From contig JANXYG010000032.1 in the NCBI GenBank assembly GCA_025350245.1, positions 1 to 52,945 of the forward strand: a stretch of DNA of 52,945 nt, read 5' to 3'. The notes below the pieces were generated by a model. That model worked only from the letters and a program-made list of their open reading frames with translations, had not been told where the DNA came from and did no database searches. Position 1 is the stretch's first letter. Each line of letters opens with the position of its first letter. Positions 9,526 to 22,221 of this stretch are shown here, one piece after another. Made by a program: the position numbers and the translations under genes. The DNA comes from Betaproteobacteria bacterium. GTDB taxonomy: Bacteria > Pseudomonadota > Gammaproteobacteria > Burkholderiales > Ga0077523.

Positions 9526-9921
9526 ATGATGAATGGTAGTGGCGCGCTGCGGCGTTGGGTGGGAGTGACGGCACTGGCACTGCTGCTGGCTGTGCAGGGC
9601 GCGTGCGGCCTCGGGCCGTACCAGCTCGATGTCCAGCAAGGCAATGTCGTCACCCAGGAAATGCTGTTCAAGCTGCGCCTCGACATGACGCGTTCCCAGG
9701 TCAAGTTCGTTCTCGGCACGCCGCTGGTGGCATCGGTGTTCCGGCCCGAGCGATGGGATTACTACTACCGCTCGACCAAGGGCGGTAGGGTCGGTGACCG
9801 GCGCCTCATCACCCTGATCTTCGCGGAAGACAAGCTGAAATGGATCCTGGGTGATGTGCCAGAAGCGCCCGGCCTGAAGGCCGAGCCGGCCGCCGCCGCG
9901 TCGGCGCCGGTTTCGAAGTGA
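9526..9921 (+). CDS. bamE: Outer membrane assembly factor BamE (SmpA/OmlA)
   Basis: Small lipoprotein of the BAM complex that inserts outer-membrane beta-barrels. The 131-residue product has an N-terminal signal segment, then the family core: [15 protein letters not shown], a KFVLGTP block and [10 protein letters not shown]. The putative lipid-acceptor cysteine follows LLLAVQGA, which is not a canonical lipobox (Gln at -3). Two consecutive ATG codons at 9526 and 9529 are possible starts. It is divergent from fur and 7 bases ahead of dapB. Confidence 0.93.
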   Translation: MMNGSGALRRWVGVTALALLLAVQGACGLGPYQLDVQQGNVVTQEMLFKLRLDMTRSQVKFVLGTPLVASVFRPERWDYYYRSTKGGRVGDRRLITLIFAEDKLKWILGDVPEAPGLKAEPAAAASAPVSK

Positions 9922-9928
9922 GGGCTCG

Positions 9929-10732
9929 TTGAGCACTCGAATCGTGGTTGCCGGGAGTGCCGGGCGCATGGGCCGCGCATTGATGGAGGCCATCGCGCAG
10001 GGCCCGGACCTGAGACTGCACGCCGCTCTCGAACAACCCGGCAGCCCGTTCATCGGGCGCGACGCGGGTGAACTGATCGGCGCGCCGAATGGCGTCAAGG
10101 TGGGTGCCGATCTGACGGCTGCGCTTGCCGGTGCCGACGTGCTGATCGATTTCACCCGCCCCGAGGGAACCATCGGCCACGCACGCGCATGCCTGGCCAG
10201 CGGCGTCAACCTCGTCATCGGCACCACCGGGTTCGATGCCGCGCAAAAAGACTGGCTCGCCGCCACCGCCGCCGGCATCGCGATCGTGATGGCGCCGAAC
10301 ATGAGCGTCGGTGTCACGGTGTCGCTCAAGTTGCTGGACATTGCCGCCCGCATTCTCGGCGACGACTACGATGTCGAGATTGTGGAGGCGCACCACCGGT
10401 ACAAGGTGGATGCGCCTTCCGGCACGGCTTTGCGCATGGGCGAAGTTGTTGCCGCGGCGCTCGGCCGCGACCTCGCGGCCGATGCCGTGTTCTGTCGCGA
10501 GGGCGTGACCGGCGAGCGGCGGCAAGGGAGCATCGGCTTTGCCACCATCCGCGGCGGCGATATCGTCGGCGACCACACGGTGATCTTTGCCGGCAGCGGT
10601 GAGCGGGTGGAGATCACGCACCGCGCGGCGAGCCGCGCGACCTTCGCGACCGGCGCCATACGGGCGGCACGCTACCTCGCAGGACGCCGCAGCGGCATGC
10701 ACGACATGCAAGATGTACTCGGCTTGCGCTGA
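9929..10732 (+). CDS. dapB: 4-hydroxy-tetrahydrodipicolinate reductase
   Basis: Second committed step of the diaminopimelate/lysine pathway, NAD(P)H dependent. The 267-residue protein shows the nucleotide-binding [11 protein letters not shown] near the N-terminus, the APNMSVGV segment, and the active-site [16 protein letters not shown] with His155 and Lys159 at the positions of E. coli His159 and Lys163. It starts with TTG behind a GAGG ribosome site, 7 bases after bamE, so the two are probably cotranscribed. A copy of the intergenic repeat follows the stop by about 10 bases. Confidence 0.96.
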   Translation: MSTRIVVAGSAGRMGRALMEAIAQGPDLRLHAALEQPGSPFIGRDAGELIGAPNGVKVGADLTAALAGADVLIDFTRPEGTIGHARACLASGVNLVIGTTGFDAAQKDWLAATAAGIAIVMAPNMSVGVTVSLKLLDIAARILGDDYDVEIVEAHHRYKVDAPSGTALRMGEVVAAALGRDLAADAVFCREGVTGERRQGSIGFATIRGGDIVGDHTVIFAGSGERVEITHRAASRATFATGAIRAARYLAGRRSGMHDMQDVLGLR

Positions 10733-10741
10733 GAGAAAGGT

Positions 10742-10838
10742 TCACCCCCAGGCTGCGCTGCGCCTTCCCCCAGGGGGGGCGCAACATCCCTCGGGGAACC
10801 CTGCGGATGTCACCCCTTCGCTGGAACGGGCCGCGTCA
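10742..10838 (+). repeat. Intergenic GC-rich repeat after dapB
   Basis: One copy in plus orientation, beginning CACCCCCAGGCTGCGCTGCG about ten bases after the dapB stop, with the later CTCGGGGAACCCTG and CCCCTTCGCT blocks of the family. It fills the first third of the 292-base gap between dapB and carA; the rest holds the carA promoter and leader. Confidence 0.85.
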
Positions 10839-10899
10839 GTAGCGGTCGGTCGCGTGGGTGCTGGCGCCGGCTTACCGGCTTACGTTTAGATCACTTCGA

Positions 10900-10928
10900 T
10901 TGAAGACTGCGCGCCCGGGGCGTACAAT
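10900..10928 (+). promoter_or_regulatory. Sigma70-type promoter of carAB
   Basis: TTGAAG (10900-10905) and TACAAT (10923-10928) are separated by exactly 17 bases. The expected start near 10935 gives a leader of about 90 bases before the carA GTG. This is one of the clearest sigma70 promoters in the window. Confidence 0.65.
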
Positions 10929-10944
10929 CAAAATCTGAAACTGG

Positions 10945-10973
10945 GCGGGAGTGGCGCGCAAGCGCCCTCCCGC
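10945..10973 (+). promoter_or_regulatory. Leader hairpin with GCAA tetraloop upstream of carA
   Basis: GCGGGAG (10945-10951) pairs with CTCCCGC (10967-10973). GGCGC and GCGCC pair inside it with one bulged T, and a GCAA tetraloop caps the stem. The hairpin starts about ten bases after the predicted transcription start. The following TTGGCAT is not a T-run, so it is not a standard terminator. It could be a stability or attenuation element. Confidence 0.55.
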
Positions 10974-11024
10974 TTGGCATATATCAAGCGTCGTAACGAC
11001 GCATCAGCCGCAGGAGTCAGATTC

Positions 11025-12158
11025 GTGCCCGATCGTCAGTCCGCCGTCCTCGCGCTTGCAGACGGGACGATTTTTCGCGGCGTATCGATCGGCGCCGAGG
11101 GTTCCACCGCCGGTGAGGTGGTATTCAACACCGCGATGACCGGCTACCAGGAAATCCTCACCGACCCCTCGTATTGTCGGCAGATCGTCACGCTGACCTA
11201 TCCGCACATCGGCAATACCGGCGCCAACCCCCAGGACATCGAGGGTGCCCGCATCCACGCCGCCGGCCTCGTGATCCGCGACCTTCCGCTGCGTGCCAGC
11301 AACTGGCGTATGACCCGCGATCTCCCTACCTACCTGCGCGACGAAGGCATCGTTGCCATCGCCGGCATCGATACCCGCATGCTCACGCGAATCCTGCGCG
11401 AACGTGGTGCCCAGGGTGGTTGCATCATGGCCGGCAGCGTTGACGAGGCATCGGCGATAGACCAGGCGAAAGCTTTTCCCGGACTCGCCGGCATGGATCT
11501 GGCCCAGGTGGTATCGTGCAACGAGGTTTTCGAATGGGACCAGTCGACGTGGTCCCTGGAGCAAGGCTACGGTGTCAGGCGTGAGGCCCGGCACCACGTC
11601 GTCGCCTACGACTTCGGCATCAAGTACAACAGCCTGCGGCAGCTTGCCTCGCACGGTTGCCGGATCACCGTCGTGCCGGCGCGAACGCCCGCGAGCAAGG
11701 TCATGGCGCTGCGCCCTGACGGCGTGTTCCTGTCGAATGGTCCGGGTGATCCCGAGCCTTGCGACTACGCCATCGATGCAATCCGCGAGTTGATGGCAAT
11801 GAAGTTGCCCATGTTCGGCATCTGCCTCGGGCATCAGCTCATGGCGCTCGCCAGCGGTGCGCGAACCCTCAAGATGAAGTTCGGGCACCACGGTGCCAAC
11901 CACCCGGTCCAGGATCTCGATTCCGGGCGCGTCATGATCACCAGCCAGAACCACGGGTTCGTGGTCGATGCCGCCACGTTGCCGCCGACCGCGCGCGTGA
12001 CGCACCGCTCGTTGTTCGACGGCTCGCTGCAGGGGTTTGCCCGTACCGACCTACCGGCGTTCTGCTTCCAGGGGCATCCGGAAGCGAGCCCCGGTCCGCA
12101 CGACGTCGACTACCTGTTCGGCCGGTTCGTCGACCTCATGAACCGGGAGCATCGCTAG
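11025..12158 (+). CDS. carA: Carbamoyl-phosphate synthase small subunit
   Basis: Glutamine amidotransferase subunit that passes ammonia to CarB, feeding arginine and pyrimidine synthesis. The 377-residue protein ends in a class I glutaminase domain with the triad Cys267 (FGICLGHQ), His351 and Glu353 ([11 protein letters not shown]), almost the numbering of E. coli CarA. It starts with GTG at 11025, eight bases after a CAGGAG ribosome site; the frame is open upstream to 10974 but lacks conservation and a ribosome site. carB follows after 48 bases. Confidence 0.97.
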   Translation: MPDRQSAVLALADGTIFRGVSIGAEGSTAGEVVFNTAMTGYQEILTDPSYCRQIVTLTYPHIGNTGANPQDIEGARIHAAGLVIRDLPLRASNWRMTRDLPTYLRDEGIVAIAGIDTRMLTRILRERGAQGGCIMAGSVDEASAIDQAKAFPGLAGMDLAQVVSCNEVFEWDQSTWSLEQGYGVRREARHHVVAYDFGIKYNSLRQLASHGCRITVVPARTPASKVMALRPDGVFLSNGPGDPEPCDYAIDAIRELMAMKLPMFGICLGHQLMALASGARTLKMKFGHHGANHPVQDLDSGRVMITSQNHGFVVDAATLPPTARVTHRSLFDGSLQGFARTDLPAFCFQGHPEASPGPHDVDYLFGRFVDLMNREHR

Positions 12159-12206
12159 GCACCCGCCTGGCCGAGGCCACGCCAGCCGCTTCAGACCACC
12201 AGAACC

Positions 12207-15413
<3,207 letters not shown>

Positions 15414-15417
15414 TTGC

Positions 15418-15560
15418 CCACCCCCAGGCTGCGCTGCGCTTCGCCTTCCCGCTTCAAGGGGGCGCAGCGTCCTCGGGGGACCCTGTTGGCGCTGCCCCTC
15501 CGCTTCCGAGGTCCCTTCGTTCGGCACCCCCAGGCCGCGCTGCCCGGCGCCCTTCCTGGA
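15418..15560 (+). repeat. Intergenic GC-rich repeat after carB
   Basis: The copy starts 4-5 bases after the carB stop (CCCACCCCCAGGCTGCGCTG) in the direction of transcription, includes the CCTCGGGGGACCCTG and CCCCTCCGCTTC blocks, and ends in a second partial start (CACCCCCAGGCCGCGCTG) at about 15528. It occupies most of the 195-base gap between carB and greA. Confidence 0.85.
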
Positions 15561-15608
15561 TTGCAGCGTGACTTTGTTCGTTCCCCACTCCCGAGGAGTC
15601 AGATAGCG

Positions 15609-16085
15609 ATGGCGAAGGTTCCCCTGACCGTGATCGGTGCTGAAAAGCTGCGACACGAACTGCGCCAGCTCAAGACGGTCGAGCGCCAGGCGGTGATCGC
15701 CGCGATCGCCGAAGCGCGGGCGCACGGTGATCTGTCCGAAAATGCCGAGTACGACGCCGCCAAGGAACGACAGGGCTTCGTCGAAGGTCGCATCACCGAG
15801 ATCGAGAGCAAGCTCGCGAACGCGCAGATCATCGATCCGACCTTGCTCGATGCCGAGGGCCGCTGCGTGTTCGGTGCCACGGTCGATCTCGAAGATGCCG
15901 GCGCCGGCGAAACGGTGACCTACCAGATCGTCGGTGACGACGAAGCCGACATCAAGCAGGGCAAGATCTCGATCGGTTCGCCGATCGCGCGGGCGCTCAT
16001 CGGCAAGTACGCGGGTGACGTGGCCGAGGTCAACGCGCCCAGTGGGATCAAGGAGTACGAAATCCTGGATGTGCGGTACGAGTAG
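15609..16085 (+). CDS. greA: Transcription elongation factor GreA
   Basis: Rescues backtracked RNA polymerase by stimulating transcript cleavage through the secondary channel. The 158-residue protein has the N-terminal coiled coil (residues 1-75) with the tip motif [17 protein letters not shown] carrying the catalytic acidic residues, and a C-terminal FKBP-like domain ([22 protein letters not shown]). The ATG at 15609 is preceded by GAGGAG; the open frame upstream runs through repeat sequence and is not coding. Confidence 0.97.
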   Translation: MAKVPLTVIGAEKLRHELRQLKTVERQAVIAAIAEARAHGDLSENAEYDAAKERQGFVEGRITEIESKLANAQIIDPTLLDAEGRCVFGATVDLEDAGAGETVTYQIVGDDEADIKQGKISIGSPIARALIGKYAGDVAEVNAPSGIKEYEILDVRYE

Positions 16086-16161
16086 AGTGCTGCGGCGCCC
16101 GGCGAATCCCGTCCGTGGCAGCCGGTGAGCAATTTCATCCCCCCCGGCGACTGCATCGGCC

Positions 16162-16623
16162 ATGACCCGTTTTTTCACTACGCTGAACGACATCGTCGTG
16201 GCGCTCTGGGCGGGCGGTCTCTGGATCGTCGGGGCGTTGGTCGCGCCGACGCTGTTCCACCATGTGCCGGATCGCCAGATCGCCGGCGCGCTCGCCGGCG
16301 AGATGTTCTCGGGCATGGCCTATATCGGTGCCGCCTGCGGTCTCTACCTGCTGATTTTTCAGCTCGGACGTTTCGGGCTCGGCGCCATGCGCCGGTGGTT
16401 CTTCTGGGTGGTGGTGCTGATGCTGCTGGTGAGTGTTTCCGGGCAGTTCTGGGTGCAACCGATCCTCGCGAGCCTGAAAGAGCAGGCGTTGCCGCGAGAG
16501 GTCATGGAAAGCGTCTTTCGCGATCGTTTCGCGACCTGGCACGGCGTGGCCAGCATTCTTTATCTGATCGAGAGTGCTCTGGCGATCCTGATGGTGGCCC
16601 TGGCCGGCCGTGGTCAACGCTGA
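16162..16623 (+). CDS. DUF4149 family membrane protein
   Basis: Unknown function. The 153-residue protein has about four membrane segments (roughly residues 10-30, 50-70, 80-100 and 130-150). The N-terminal segment with ALWAGGLWIVGALVAPTLF resembles the DUF4149 / TMEM205-like family, usually found between greA and yhbY in Burkholderiales. The position here, 76 bases after greA and convergent with yhbY, agrees. The assignment rests on hydrophobicity pattern and context. Confidence 0.75.
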   Translation: MTRFFTTLNDIVVALWAGGLWIVGALVAPTLFHHVPDRQIAGALAGEMFSGMAYIGAACGLYLLIFQLGRFGLGAMRRWFFWVVVLMLLVSVSGQFWVQPILASLKEQALPREVMESVFRDRFATWHGVASILYLIESALAILMVALAGRGQR

Positions 16624-16658
16624 TCCGTGGCCGGGCGGGGCTGGGGTACCGGGGTGCG

Positions 16659-17003
16659 TCAGGGCTTAGTCTGGAACGAGCGCTTGAGCGCCCGGACCGG
16701 CTTGCGCCGTGCCGGCGCCGGTTTGGGCGCCGCCTCGGGGTTCACGCGGTAGATCACCAGCATTCGACCGATGCTCTGTACGGCTTCCGCCTGTACCGCA
16801 TCGCAGATTTCGCGCAGGATGCGCTGCCGCGCTTCCCGATCTTCACTGGCGACATGAATCTTGATCAGTTCATGACTGCGCAGGCTGCGGTCGATTTCTT
16901 CGAACACGGCCGGACTCAGACCATGATTGCCGATCAGGACAACGGGATCGAGCGCATGGGCGCTGGCGCGGAGATTTCGGCGTTGGGCGGATGTGATGGG
17001 CAT
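16659..17003 (-). CDS. yhbY: CRM-domain RNA-binding protein YhbY
   Basis: Small RNA-binding protein associated with the pre-50S ribosomal subunit. The 114-residue sequence shows a single CRM domain (about 1-95): SAQRRNLRASAHALDPVVLIG, the GNHG loop that corresponds to the family GxxG motif, and LIKIHVASEDREARQ. A basic, Pro/Ala-rich tail follows. It lies 33 bases from the divergent rlmE, a standard neighbourhood in this class; yhbY and rlmE both act on ribosome maturation. Confidence 0.92.
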   Translation of the reverse strand: MPITSAQRRNLRASAHALDPVVLIGNHGLSPAVFEEIDRSLRSHELIKIHVASEDREARQRILREICDAVQAEAVQSIGRMLVIYRVNPEAAPKPAPARRKPVRALKRSFQTKP

Positions 17004-17036
17004 GGACGTTCACTATCGAATACCGGATTCTAAGCG

Positions 17037-17699
17037 ATGGCCAGAACCAGAACCAGCAAGGCGTGGATGCGTGAGCACGTCAACGATCCCTGGGTACAGA
17101 AAGCGAAGGCCGAGGGCTTGCGGTCGCGTGCGGCGTTCAAGCTGCAGCAGATCGATGCCCGCGACCACCTGCTGAAGCCGGGCATGACCGTTGTCGACCT
17201 GGGGTCGACCCCGGGCGGATGGGCTCAGGTGGCCGCGCGGCAGGTCGGGAGCGCGGGTCATGTCGTGGCGGTCGACCTGCTCGACATGGAACCTCTGCCC
17301 GGGGTTCGGTTCGTGCGCGGCGACCTCGGCGACGCCGTGACGCTTGCCGTGGTCGAAGCGGCGCTGGCCGGGCGCCGCGTGGGGCTTGTGCTTTCCGACA
17401 TGGCGCCCAATGTCAGCGGTATCGCGATGGCGGACCAAGCCAGATCGGTAGGCCTCGCAGAACTCGCGCTGGAGTTTGCCTTGCAGTTGCTGTCGCCAGA
17501 CGGGGTGTTTCTGGTCAAGGTGTTCCACGGTGCCGGCTTCGACGAATATGTGCGCGAAGTGCGTCGGCACTTTGCCCAGGTGGTGTCGCGCAAGCCGGAA
17601 GCGTCGCGTGGCCGAAGTGCCGAAACCTACCTGCTGGCCCGGCGGCCGATCCGTGCAGGGGCGTCACCATCGCCGGGGAACGTTTCGAGCGTAGAATAA
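17037..17699 (+). CDS. rlmE: 23S rRNA 2'-O-methyltransferase RlmE (FtsJ/RrmJ)
   Basis: Methylates U2552 of 23S rRNA during 50S assembly, using SAM. The 220-residue protein has the SAM site [15 protein letters not shown] (52-66) and the catalytic tetrad Lys35, Asp121, Lys161 and Glu196, each three residues before the E. coli numbering. An approximately 15-residue C-terminal extension is variable. A rho-independent terminator follows 12 bases after the stop, separating it from ftsH. Confidence 0.96.
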   Translation: MARTRTSKAWMREHVNDPWVQKAKAEGLRSRAAFKLQQIDARDHLLKPGMTVVDLGSTPGGWAQVAARQVGSAGHVVAVDLLDMEPLPGVRFVRGDLGDAVTLAVVEAALAGRRVGLVLSDMAPNVSGIAMADQARSVGLAELALEFALQLLSPDGVFLVKVFHGAGFDEYVREVRRHFAQVVSRKPEASRGRSAETYLLARRPIRAGASPSPGNVSSVE

Positions 17700-17710
17700 G
17701 ACGAAGTGTG

Positions 17711-17736
17711 AGGCGTCGCTGGCGACGCCTTTTTTG
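17711..17736 (+). terminator. Rho-independent terminator after rlmE
   Basis: AGGCGTCG (17711-17718) pairs with CGACGCCT (17723-17730) around a 4-base loop and is followed by a run of six T ending at 17735. It is the clearest intrinsic terminator in the window and lies between rlmE and ftsH. Confidence 0.85.
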
Positions 17737-17789
17737 TCTCCAGCAGTTTCCATGCAGCGGCGCCCGCGCCCCCAAGTTCAGGAGAAGCC

Positions 17790-19679
17790 TTGAGCAATCT
17801 CATCAAGAACGTTGCGATATGGCTCGTCATCGCGCTGGTTCTGATGACCGTATTCAATCAGTTCAGTCAGCGCCCGAGTGCGCAGGCGCCGATGGAATAC
17901 TCCCAGTTCATCGAAGAGGTCAAGAAGGGCTCGATCGTCAAGGTCACCATCGAAGGGCGGGTCCTCAAGGCCACCACTTCCGAGGGCAAGCGGATCACGG
18001 TCTACGCCCCGCAGGACCTCTGGCTGGTGTCCGATCTCCTCAAGAATGGTGTCCAGGTCGAAGCCAAGCCCGAGGAGGAGCCTTCGCTCCTGATGAACAT
18101 CTTCGTGTCGTGGTTCCCGATGCTGCTGCTGATCGGGGTGTGGGTGTTCTTCATGCGGCAGATGCAGGGTGGCGGACGAGGTGGGGCGTTCTCGTTCGGC
18201 AAGAGCCGCGCGCGACTGCTGGACGAGAACACCAACCCGGTTACCTTTGCCGAGGTGGCCGGCTGCGAAGAGGCCAAGGAGGAAGTCTCCGAACTGGTCG
18301 ATTTCCTGCGTGATCCGGGCAAGTTCCAGAAGCTGGGTGGACGGATCCCTCGCGGCGTTTTGATGGTGGGCAGTCCGGGCACCGGAAAAACGTTGCTTGC
18401 TCGGGCTATCGCCGGCGAAGCCAAGGTGCCTTTCTTCTCGATTTCCGGTTCGGACTTCGTCGAGATGTTCGTCGGGGTGGGTGCTGCCCGGGTGCGTGAC
18501 ATGTTCGAGCAGGCCAAGAAGCAGGCGCCCTGCATCGTTTTCATCGACGAAATCGATGCCGTCGGACGCCAGCGCGGCGCCGGGCTCGGGGGCGGCAACG
18601 ACGAACGTGAGCAGACCCTTAATCAGCTGCTCGTCGAGATGGATGGTTTCGAGGCCAACGCCGGCGTCATCGTGATCGCCGCGACCAACCGGCCCGATGT
18701 ACTCGATCCGGCGCTGTTGCGGCCGGGTCGCTTCGACCGCCAAGTGGTGGTGCCATTGCCCGATATCCGTGGACGTGAGCAGATCCTCATGGTGCACATG
18801 CGTAAGGTGCCGATCGCGCCCGATGTGCGCCCCGACTTGCTGGCGCGTGGCACCCCCGGATTTTCCGGTGCCGACCTCGCCAATCTGGTCAATGAAGCGG
18901 CGCTATTCGCGGCACGAAGCAGCAAGCGCCTGGTCGACATGGAAGATTTCGAGCGCGCCAAGGACAAGATCATGATGGGCGCGGAACGCCGCTCCATGGT
19001 CATGCCGGAACACGAGCGCAAGAACACCGCTTACCACGAGTCCGGCCACGCGGTCGTCGCCAAGCTGCTCATTCGTACCGACCCGGTGCACAAGGTTACG
19101 ATCATTCCACGAGGCCGAGCGCTTGGCCTGACGATGCAGCTTCCCGCCGAAGACCGCTACAGCATGGACCGTGAGTACCTGCTGCAGAACATCTCCGTCC
19201 TGTTCGGTGGTCGGATCGCCGAAGAAGTATTCATGAATCAGATGACGACTGGCGCGTCGAACGATTTCCAGCGCGCCACCGACATGGCACGGCGAATGGT
19301 CACCGAGTGGGGCATGTCGGACAGTCTCGGCCCAATGGTCTATGGCGAGAACGAAGGCGAAGTGTTTCTCGGCCGGTCGATCACGACCCACAAGAATCTC
19401 TCGGAGGCGACCATGAAATCGGTCGACCACGAGATTCGGCAGATCATCGACGCCCAATACGCGCTTGCGCGCAAGTTGATCGAGGAAAACCGGGACAAGG
19501 TCGAAGCCATGGCAGGCGCTCTGCTCGAATGGGAAACCCTCGACGCCGATCAGGTCGGCGATATCATGGCGGGGCGCCCGCCGCGGCCGCCGAAGCCTGC
19601 GGCTACGCCCGCGTCCAAGCCGCCGCAAGACAACACGCCCTCGCCGGCGCCAACCGCGACACCCGCGACGGAACTCTGA
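17790..19679 (+). CDS. ftsH: ATP-dependent zinc metalloprotease FtsH
   Basis: Membrane-anchored AAA+ protease that degrades sigma32, LpxC and damaged membrane proteins. In 629 residues: first membrane helix (about 7-23), periplasmic domain, second membrane helix (104-122), AAA domain with Walker A GSPGTGKT (194-201) and Walker B FIDEID (251-256), and the zinc site HESGH (416-420). The usual Walker A is GPPGTGKT; Ser replaces the first Pro here. The start is TTG, seven bases after AGGAG. The C-terminal 30 residues are Pro/Ala rich. Confidence 0.97.
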   Translation: MSNLIKNVAIWLVIALVLMTVFNQFSQRPSAQAPMEYSQFIEEVKKGSIVKVTIEGRVLKATTSEGKRITVYAPQDLWLVSDLLKNGVQVEAKPEEEPSLLMNIFVSWFPMLLLIGVWVFFMRQMQGGGRGGAFSFGKSRARLLDENTNPVTFAEVAGCEEAKEEVSELVDFLRDPGKFQKLGGRIPRGVLMVGSPGTGKTLLARAIAGEAKVPFFSISGSDFVEMFVGVGAARVRDMFEQAKKQAPCIVFIDEIDAVGRQRGAGLGGGNDEREQTLNQLLVEMDGFEANAGVIVIAATNRPDVLDPALLRPGRFDRQVVVPLPDIRGREQILMVHMRKVPIAPDVRPDLLARGTPGFSGADLANLVNEAALFAARSSKRLVDMEDFERAKDKIMMGAERRSMVMPEHERKNTAYHESGHAVVAKLLIRTDPVHKVTIIPRGRALGLTMQLPAEDRYSMDREYLLQNISVLFGGRIAEEVFMNQMTTGASNDFQRATDMARRMVTEWGMSDSLGPMVYGENEGEVFLGRSITTHKNLSEATMKSVDHEIRQIIDAQYALARKLIEENRDKVEAMAGALLEWETLDADQVGDIMAGRPPRPPKPAATPASKPPQDNTPSPAPTATPATEL

Positions 19680-19754
19680 AATCTCCCGGCGCCTGCTCGC
19701 TCCTCGCGTTCACGGAAAATCCGCCTGAACGACGTTGGTGCGAGGGGTGAGCGA

Positions 19755-20636
19755 ATGCTCGGTAACCAGGCTCAACCCATTGTTCCACCCCGCCTGAGTG
19801 CCGGTCGGTTTGAGCTTTCGTTTTCGCGTCCGCTGCTCATGGGTGTGGTCAACGTCACCCCCGACTCGTTTTCCGACGGCGGACGGCACGCTTCCCCCGA
19901 CCAGGCGATTGAGCACGCCTGGCGTCTGGTTGCCGAAGGTGCCGACATCATCGATATCGGCGGCGAATCAACCCGTCCCGGCGCGTCTCCGGTATCGGTA
20001 GACGTTGAACTCGCCAGGGTGGTTCCGGTTGTCGAGGCGCTCGCTACCGGTCCGGTGCCGGTATCGGTGGACACCAGCAAACCGGAAGTCATGCGGGCGG
20101 CGATGGCCGCGGGCGCGTCGATGATCAATGACGTCTGGGCCCTGCGACGACCGGGTGCCCTCGAAGCGGTGGCCTCGGGACCGGCGGCCGTATGCCTGAT
20201 GCACATGCTCGGCGAACCACTCACCATGCAGGTGGCGCCGGCCTACGACGATGTGGTTGCCGAAGTCGCGGCCTTCCTCGATTCCCGGATCGCGGCATGC
20301 GAAGCGGGTGGAATTTCTCGTGATCGCATCGTGGTCGATCCTGGATACGGATTCGGCAAGACCGGCCGGCACAACCTGCAATTGATTCGCAGACAGCAGG
20401 CGATCCTCGCGCTCGGGCGGCCCGTGCTCGCCGGTGTTTCGCGCAAATCCCTGCTCGGTGCGACCACCGGCCGCCCCGAAACCGACCGGGTTCATGCCAG
20501 CGTTGCCGCGGCGCTGGCCCTGTTGGTCCGTGGAGCGGCAATCCTGCGGGTGCATGACGTGGCTGCATCCCGTGACGCGATTGCCGTCTGGCTGGCAATC
20601 GAAGACGACTCTTTCGAGTTCCCGCAGCGTCGATGA
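19755..20636 (+). CDS. folP: Dihydropteroate synthase
   Basis: Condenses 4-aminobenzoate with 6-hydroxymethyl-dihydropterin pyrophosphate in folate synthesis; target of sulfonamides. The 293-residue TIM-barrel protein carries [15 protein letters not shown], the GGESTRPGA motif, and the C-terminal [19 protein letters not shown] ribosome site precedes the ATG. The last four bases overlap glmM (ATGA), so translation of the two is probably coupled. It follows ftsH by 75 bases, as in E. coli. Confidence 0.96.
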   Translation: MLGNQAQPIVPPRLSAGRFELSFSRPLLMGVVNVTPDSFSDGGRHASPDQAIEHAWRLVAEGADIIDIGGESTRPGASPVSVDVELARVVPVVEALATGPVPVSVDTSKPEVMRAAMAAGASMINDVWALRRPGALEAVASGPAAVCLMHMLGEPLTMQVAPAYDDVVAEVAAFLDSRIAACEAGGISRDRIVVDPGYGFGKTGRHNLQLIRRQQAILALGRPVLAGVSRKSLLGATTGRPETDRVHASVAAALALLVRGAAILRVHDVAASRDAIAVWLAIEDDSFEFPQRR

Positions 20637-22009
20637 CCGAGAGACACTATTTCGGCACCGATGGCGTCCGCGGCAAGGTCGGCGAGGCGCCGATCACCGC
20701 TGATTTCGTGATGCGCCTCGGGCATGCGGCTGGCGAGGTGCTGGCGCGGCGCGGCGATGCCAGCGCGGACCGCGCGACGGTCCTGATCGGCAAGGACACC
20801 CGCATCTCGGGCTACATGCTCGAGGCGGCACTTCAGGCCGGGTTGACTGCCGCCGGCGTCGACGTACTGCTGGCCGGCCCGATGCCGACCCCGGCCATCG
20901 CCTATCTCACCCGGGCTCTACGGCTGGCGGCCGGCATCGTCATCAGTGCGTCGCACAATCCCTATGACGATAACGGTCTCAAGTTCTTCGGCGCCAATGG
21001 GCGCAAGCTGGCGGACGACACCGAGCGGCAGATCGAAGCGCGTCTCTCGGCGCCGATGGGATGCATGCCGTCCGCACAACTCGGTCGCGCGCGTCGGGTC
21101 ACGGATGCCGCAGGCCGCTACATCGAATTCTGCAAGAGCACCTTTCCGAACGAGCTCGACCTGCGCGGGCTCAAGATCGTGGTCGATTGCGCGCACGGCG
21201 CGGCGTACGGGGTTGCGGGCCCGGTCCTGCACGAACTCGGCGCCGAGGTGGTCACGGTCGGAAACCACCCCAATGGACTGAACATCAATGACGGCTGTGG
21301 TGCCACCCATCCGGAGTGTATCGCCCGTGAGGTCGCGGTTCATGGCGCCGATATCGGCGTTGCCCTGGATGGTGATGGTGATCGCCTTGTCATGGCGGAT
21401 GCCACCGGCAGACTGTATGACGGTGACGCGCTGCTCTACGTCATTGCTCGTCAGCGAAAGCTGTCCGGCGGCCTGCCAGGCGGCGTCGTCGGTACCCTTA
21501 TGACCAACCTCGGAACCGAACTCGCGCTGGGCCGACTCGGTATTCCCGTGGCCCGCACGGCAGTGGGTGACCGCTACGTGCTCGAGGCCATGATCGAGCG
21601 CGGTTGGGTGCTGGGCGGCGAAAACTCCGGCCATATCGTCTGTCTCGACCGGCATACCACTGGCGACGGCATCGTTTCCGCGTTGCAAGTGCTGATCGCA
21701 TTGCGCACGGCCGGACAGACGCTGGCGGAGGCCACTGCCGACCTCACGCTGCTGCCCCAGATCCTCGTCAACGTGCCGACCCGCCGTGGCTTCGATTATC
21801 GTGCCCATGCCGAGGTCTCCGCCGCGCTTGCCGCTGCCGAGGCGGTCCTCGGCCGGCGCGGCCGTATTCTTCTGCGGCCCTCGGGAACCGAGCCGGTAAT
21901 TCGCGTGATGGTCGAGGGCGAGCACGTCGGCGAGGTGTCCGGTCTGGCACACGGTCTTGCCGATACCATCCGGCTCGCCGCGGACGCTCGGGGTGATTCG
22001 CCGAGCTGA
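20633..22009 (+). CDS. glmM: Phosphoglucosamine mutase
   Basis: Converts glucosamine-6-phosphate to glucosamine-1-phosphate for peptidoglycan and LPS synthesis. In 458 residues: FGTDGVRG at the N-terminus, the phosphoserine loop ISASHNP (Ser107 the likely phosphorylated residue), the metal loop DGDGDR, the sugar-binding GGENSGH, and the phosphate-binding [14 protein letters not shown] near the C-terminus. It overlaps folP by four bases. A copy of the intergenic repeat follows its stop at once. Confidence 0.97.
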   Translation: MTERHYFGTDGVRGKVGEAPITADFVMRLGHAAGEVLARRGDASADRATVLIGKDTRISGYMLEAALQAGLTAAGVDVLLAGPMPTPAIAYLTRALRLAAGIVISASHNPYDDNGLKFFGANGRKLADDTERQIEARLSAPMGCMPSAQLGRARRVTDAAGRYIEFCKSTFPNELDLRGLKIVVDCAHGAAYGVAGPVLHELGAEVVTVGNHPNGLNINDGCGATHPECIAREVAVHGADIGVALDGDGDRLVMADATGRLYDGDALLYVIARQRKLSGGLPGGVVGTLMTNLGTELALGRLGIPVARTAVGDRYVLEAMIERGWVLGGENSGHIVCLDRHTTGDGIVSALQVLIALRTAGQTLAEATADLTLLPQILVNVPTRRGFDYRAHAEVSAALAAAEAVLGRRGRILLRPSGTEPVIRVMVEGEHVGEVSGLAHGLADTIRLAADARGDSPS

Positions 22010-22011
22010 GT

Positions 22012-22142
22012 TGACGTCCCCCCCAGGCTGCGCTGCGCCTTCCCCCGAGGGGGCGCCCCGTTCCTCGGGGGACCCTGTGGACGGGGCCCCTTCGGTTCAG
22101 CCATTCCTTTCGTTTCCCACCCCCAGGCTGCGCTCCGGCTCG
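22012..22142 (+). repeat. Intergenic GC-rich repeat after glmM
   Basis: Begins two bases after the glmM stop with TGACGTCCCCCCCAGG and runs in the direction of transcription through CTGCGCTGCGCCTTCCCCC, the CCTCGGGGGACCCTG block and CCCCTTCGGTTC. A truncated second copy starts at about 22119 (CACCCCCAGGCTGCGCTCC) and stops just before the Pho box of pstS. Confidence 0.9.
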
Positions 22143-22144
22143 AA

Positions 22145-22178
22145 CTGCAATGAAATTGTCACAATCGAAACCTACACT
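22145..22178 (+). promoter_or_regulatory. Pho box and -10 of pstS
   Basis: CTGCAAT (22145-22151) and TTGTCAC (22156-22162) form two direct half-sites, each 5 of 7 matches to the PhoB consensus CTGTCAT, with the standard 4-base spacer. A TACACT (-10) at 22173-22178 lies exactly 10 bases after the box, the spacing of PhoB-activated promoters, where the box replaces the -35. It predicts induction of pstSCAB by phosphate limitation. Confidence 0.65.
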
Positions 22179-22221
22179 CGGCGCGGGGTTGCGAAGCCCG
22201 ATATTTCACAGGAGAAACCAG

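Noticed and set aside
22150-22221. ATG at 22150 as pstS start (24 extra residues)
   Set aside because: It lies within the Pho box, has no ribosome site, and would spoil the signal peptide.
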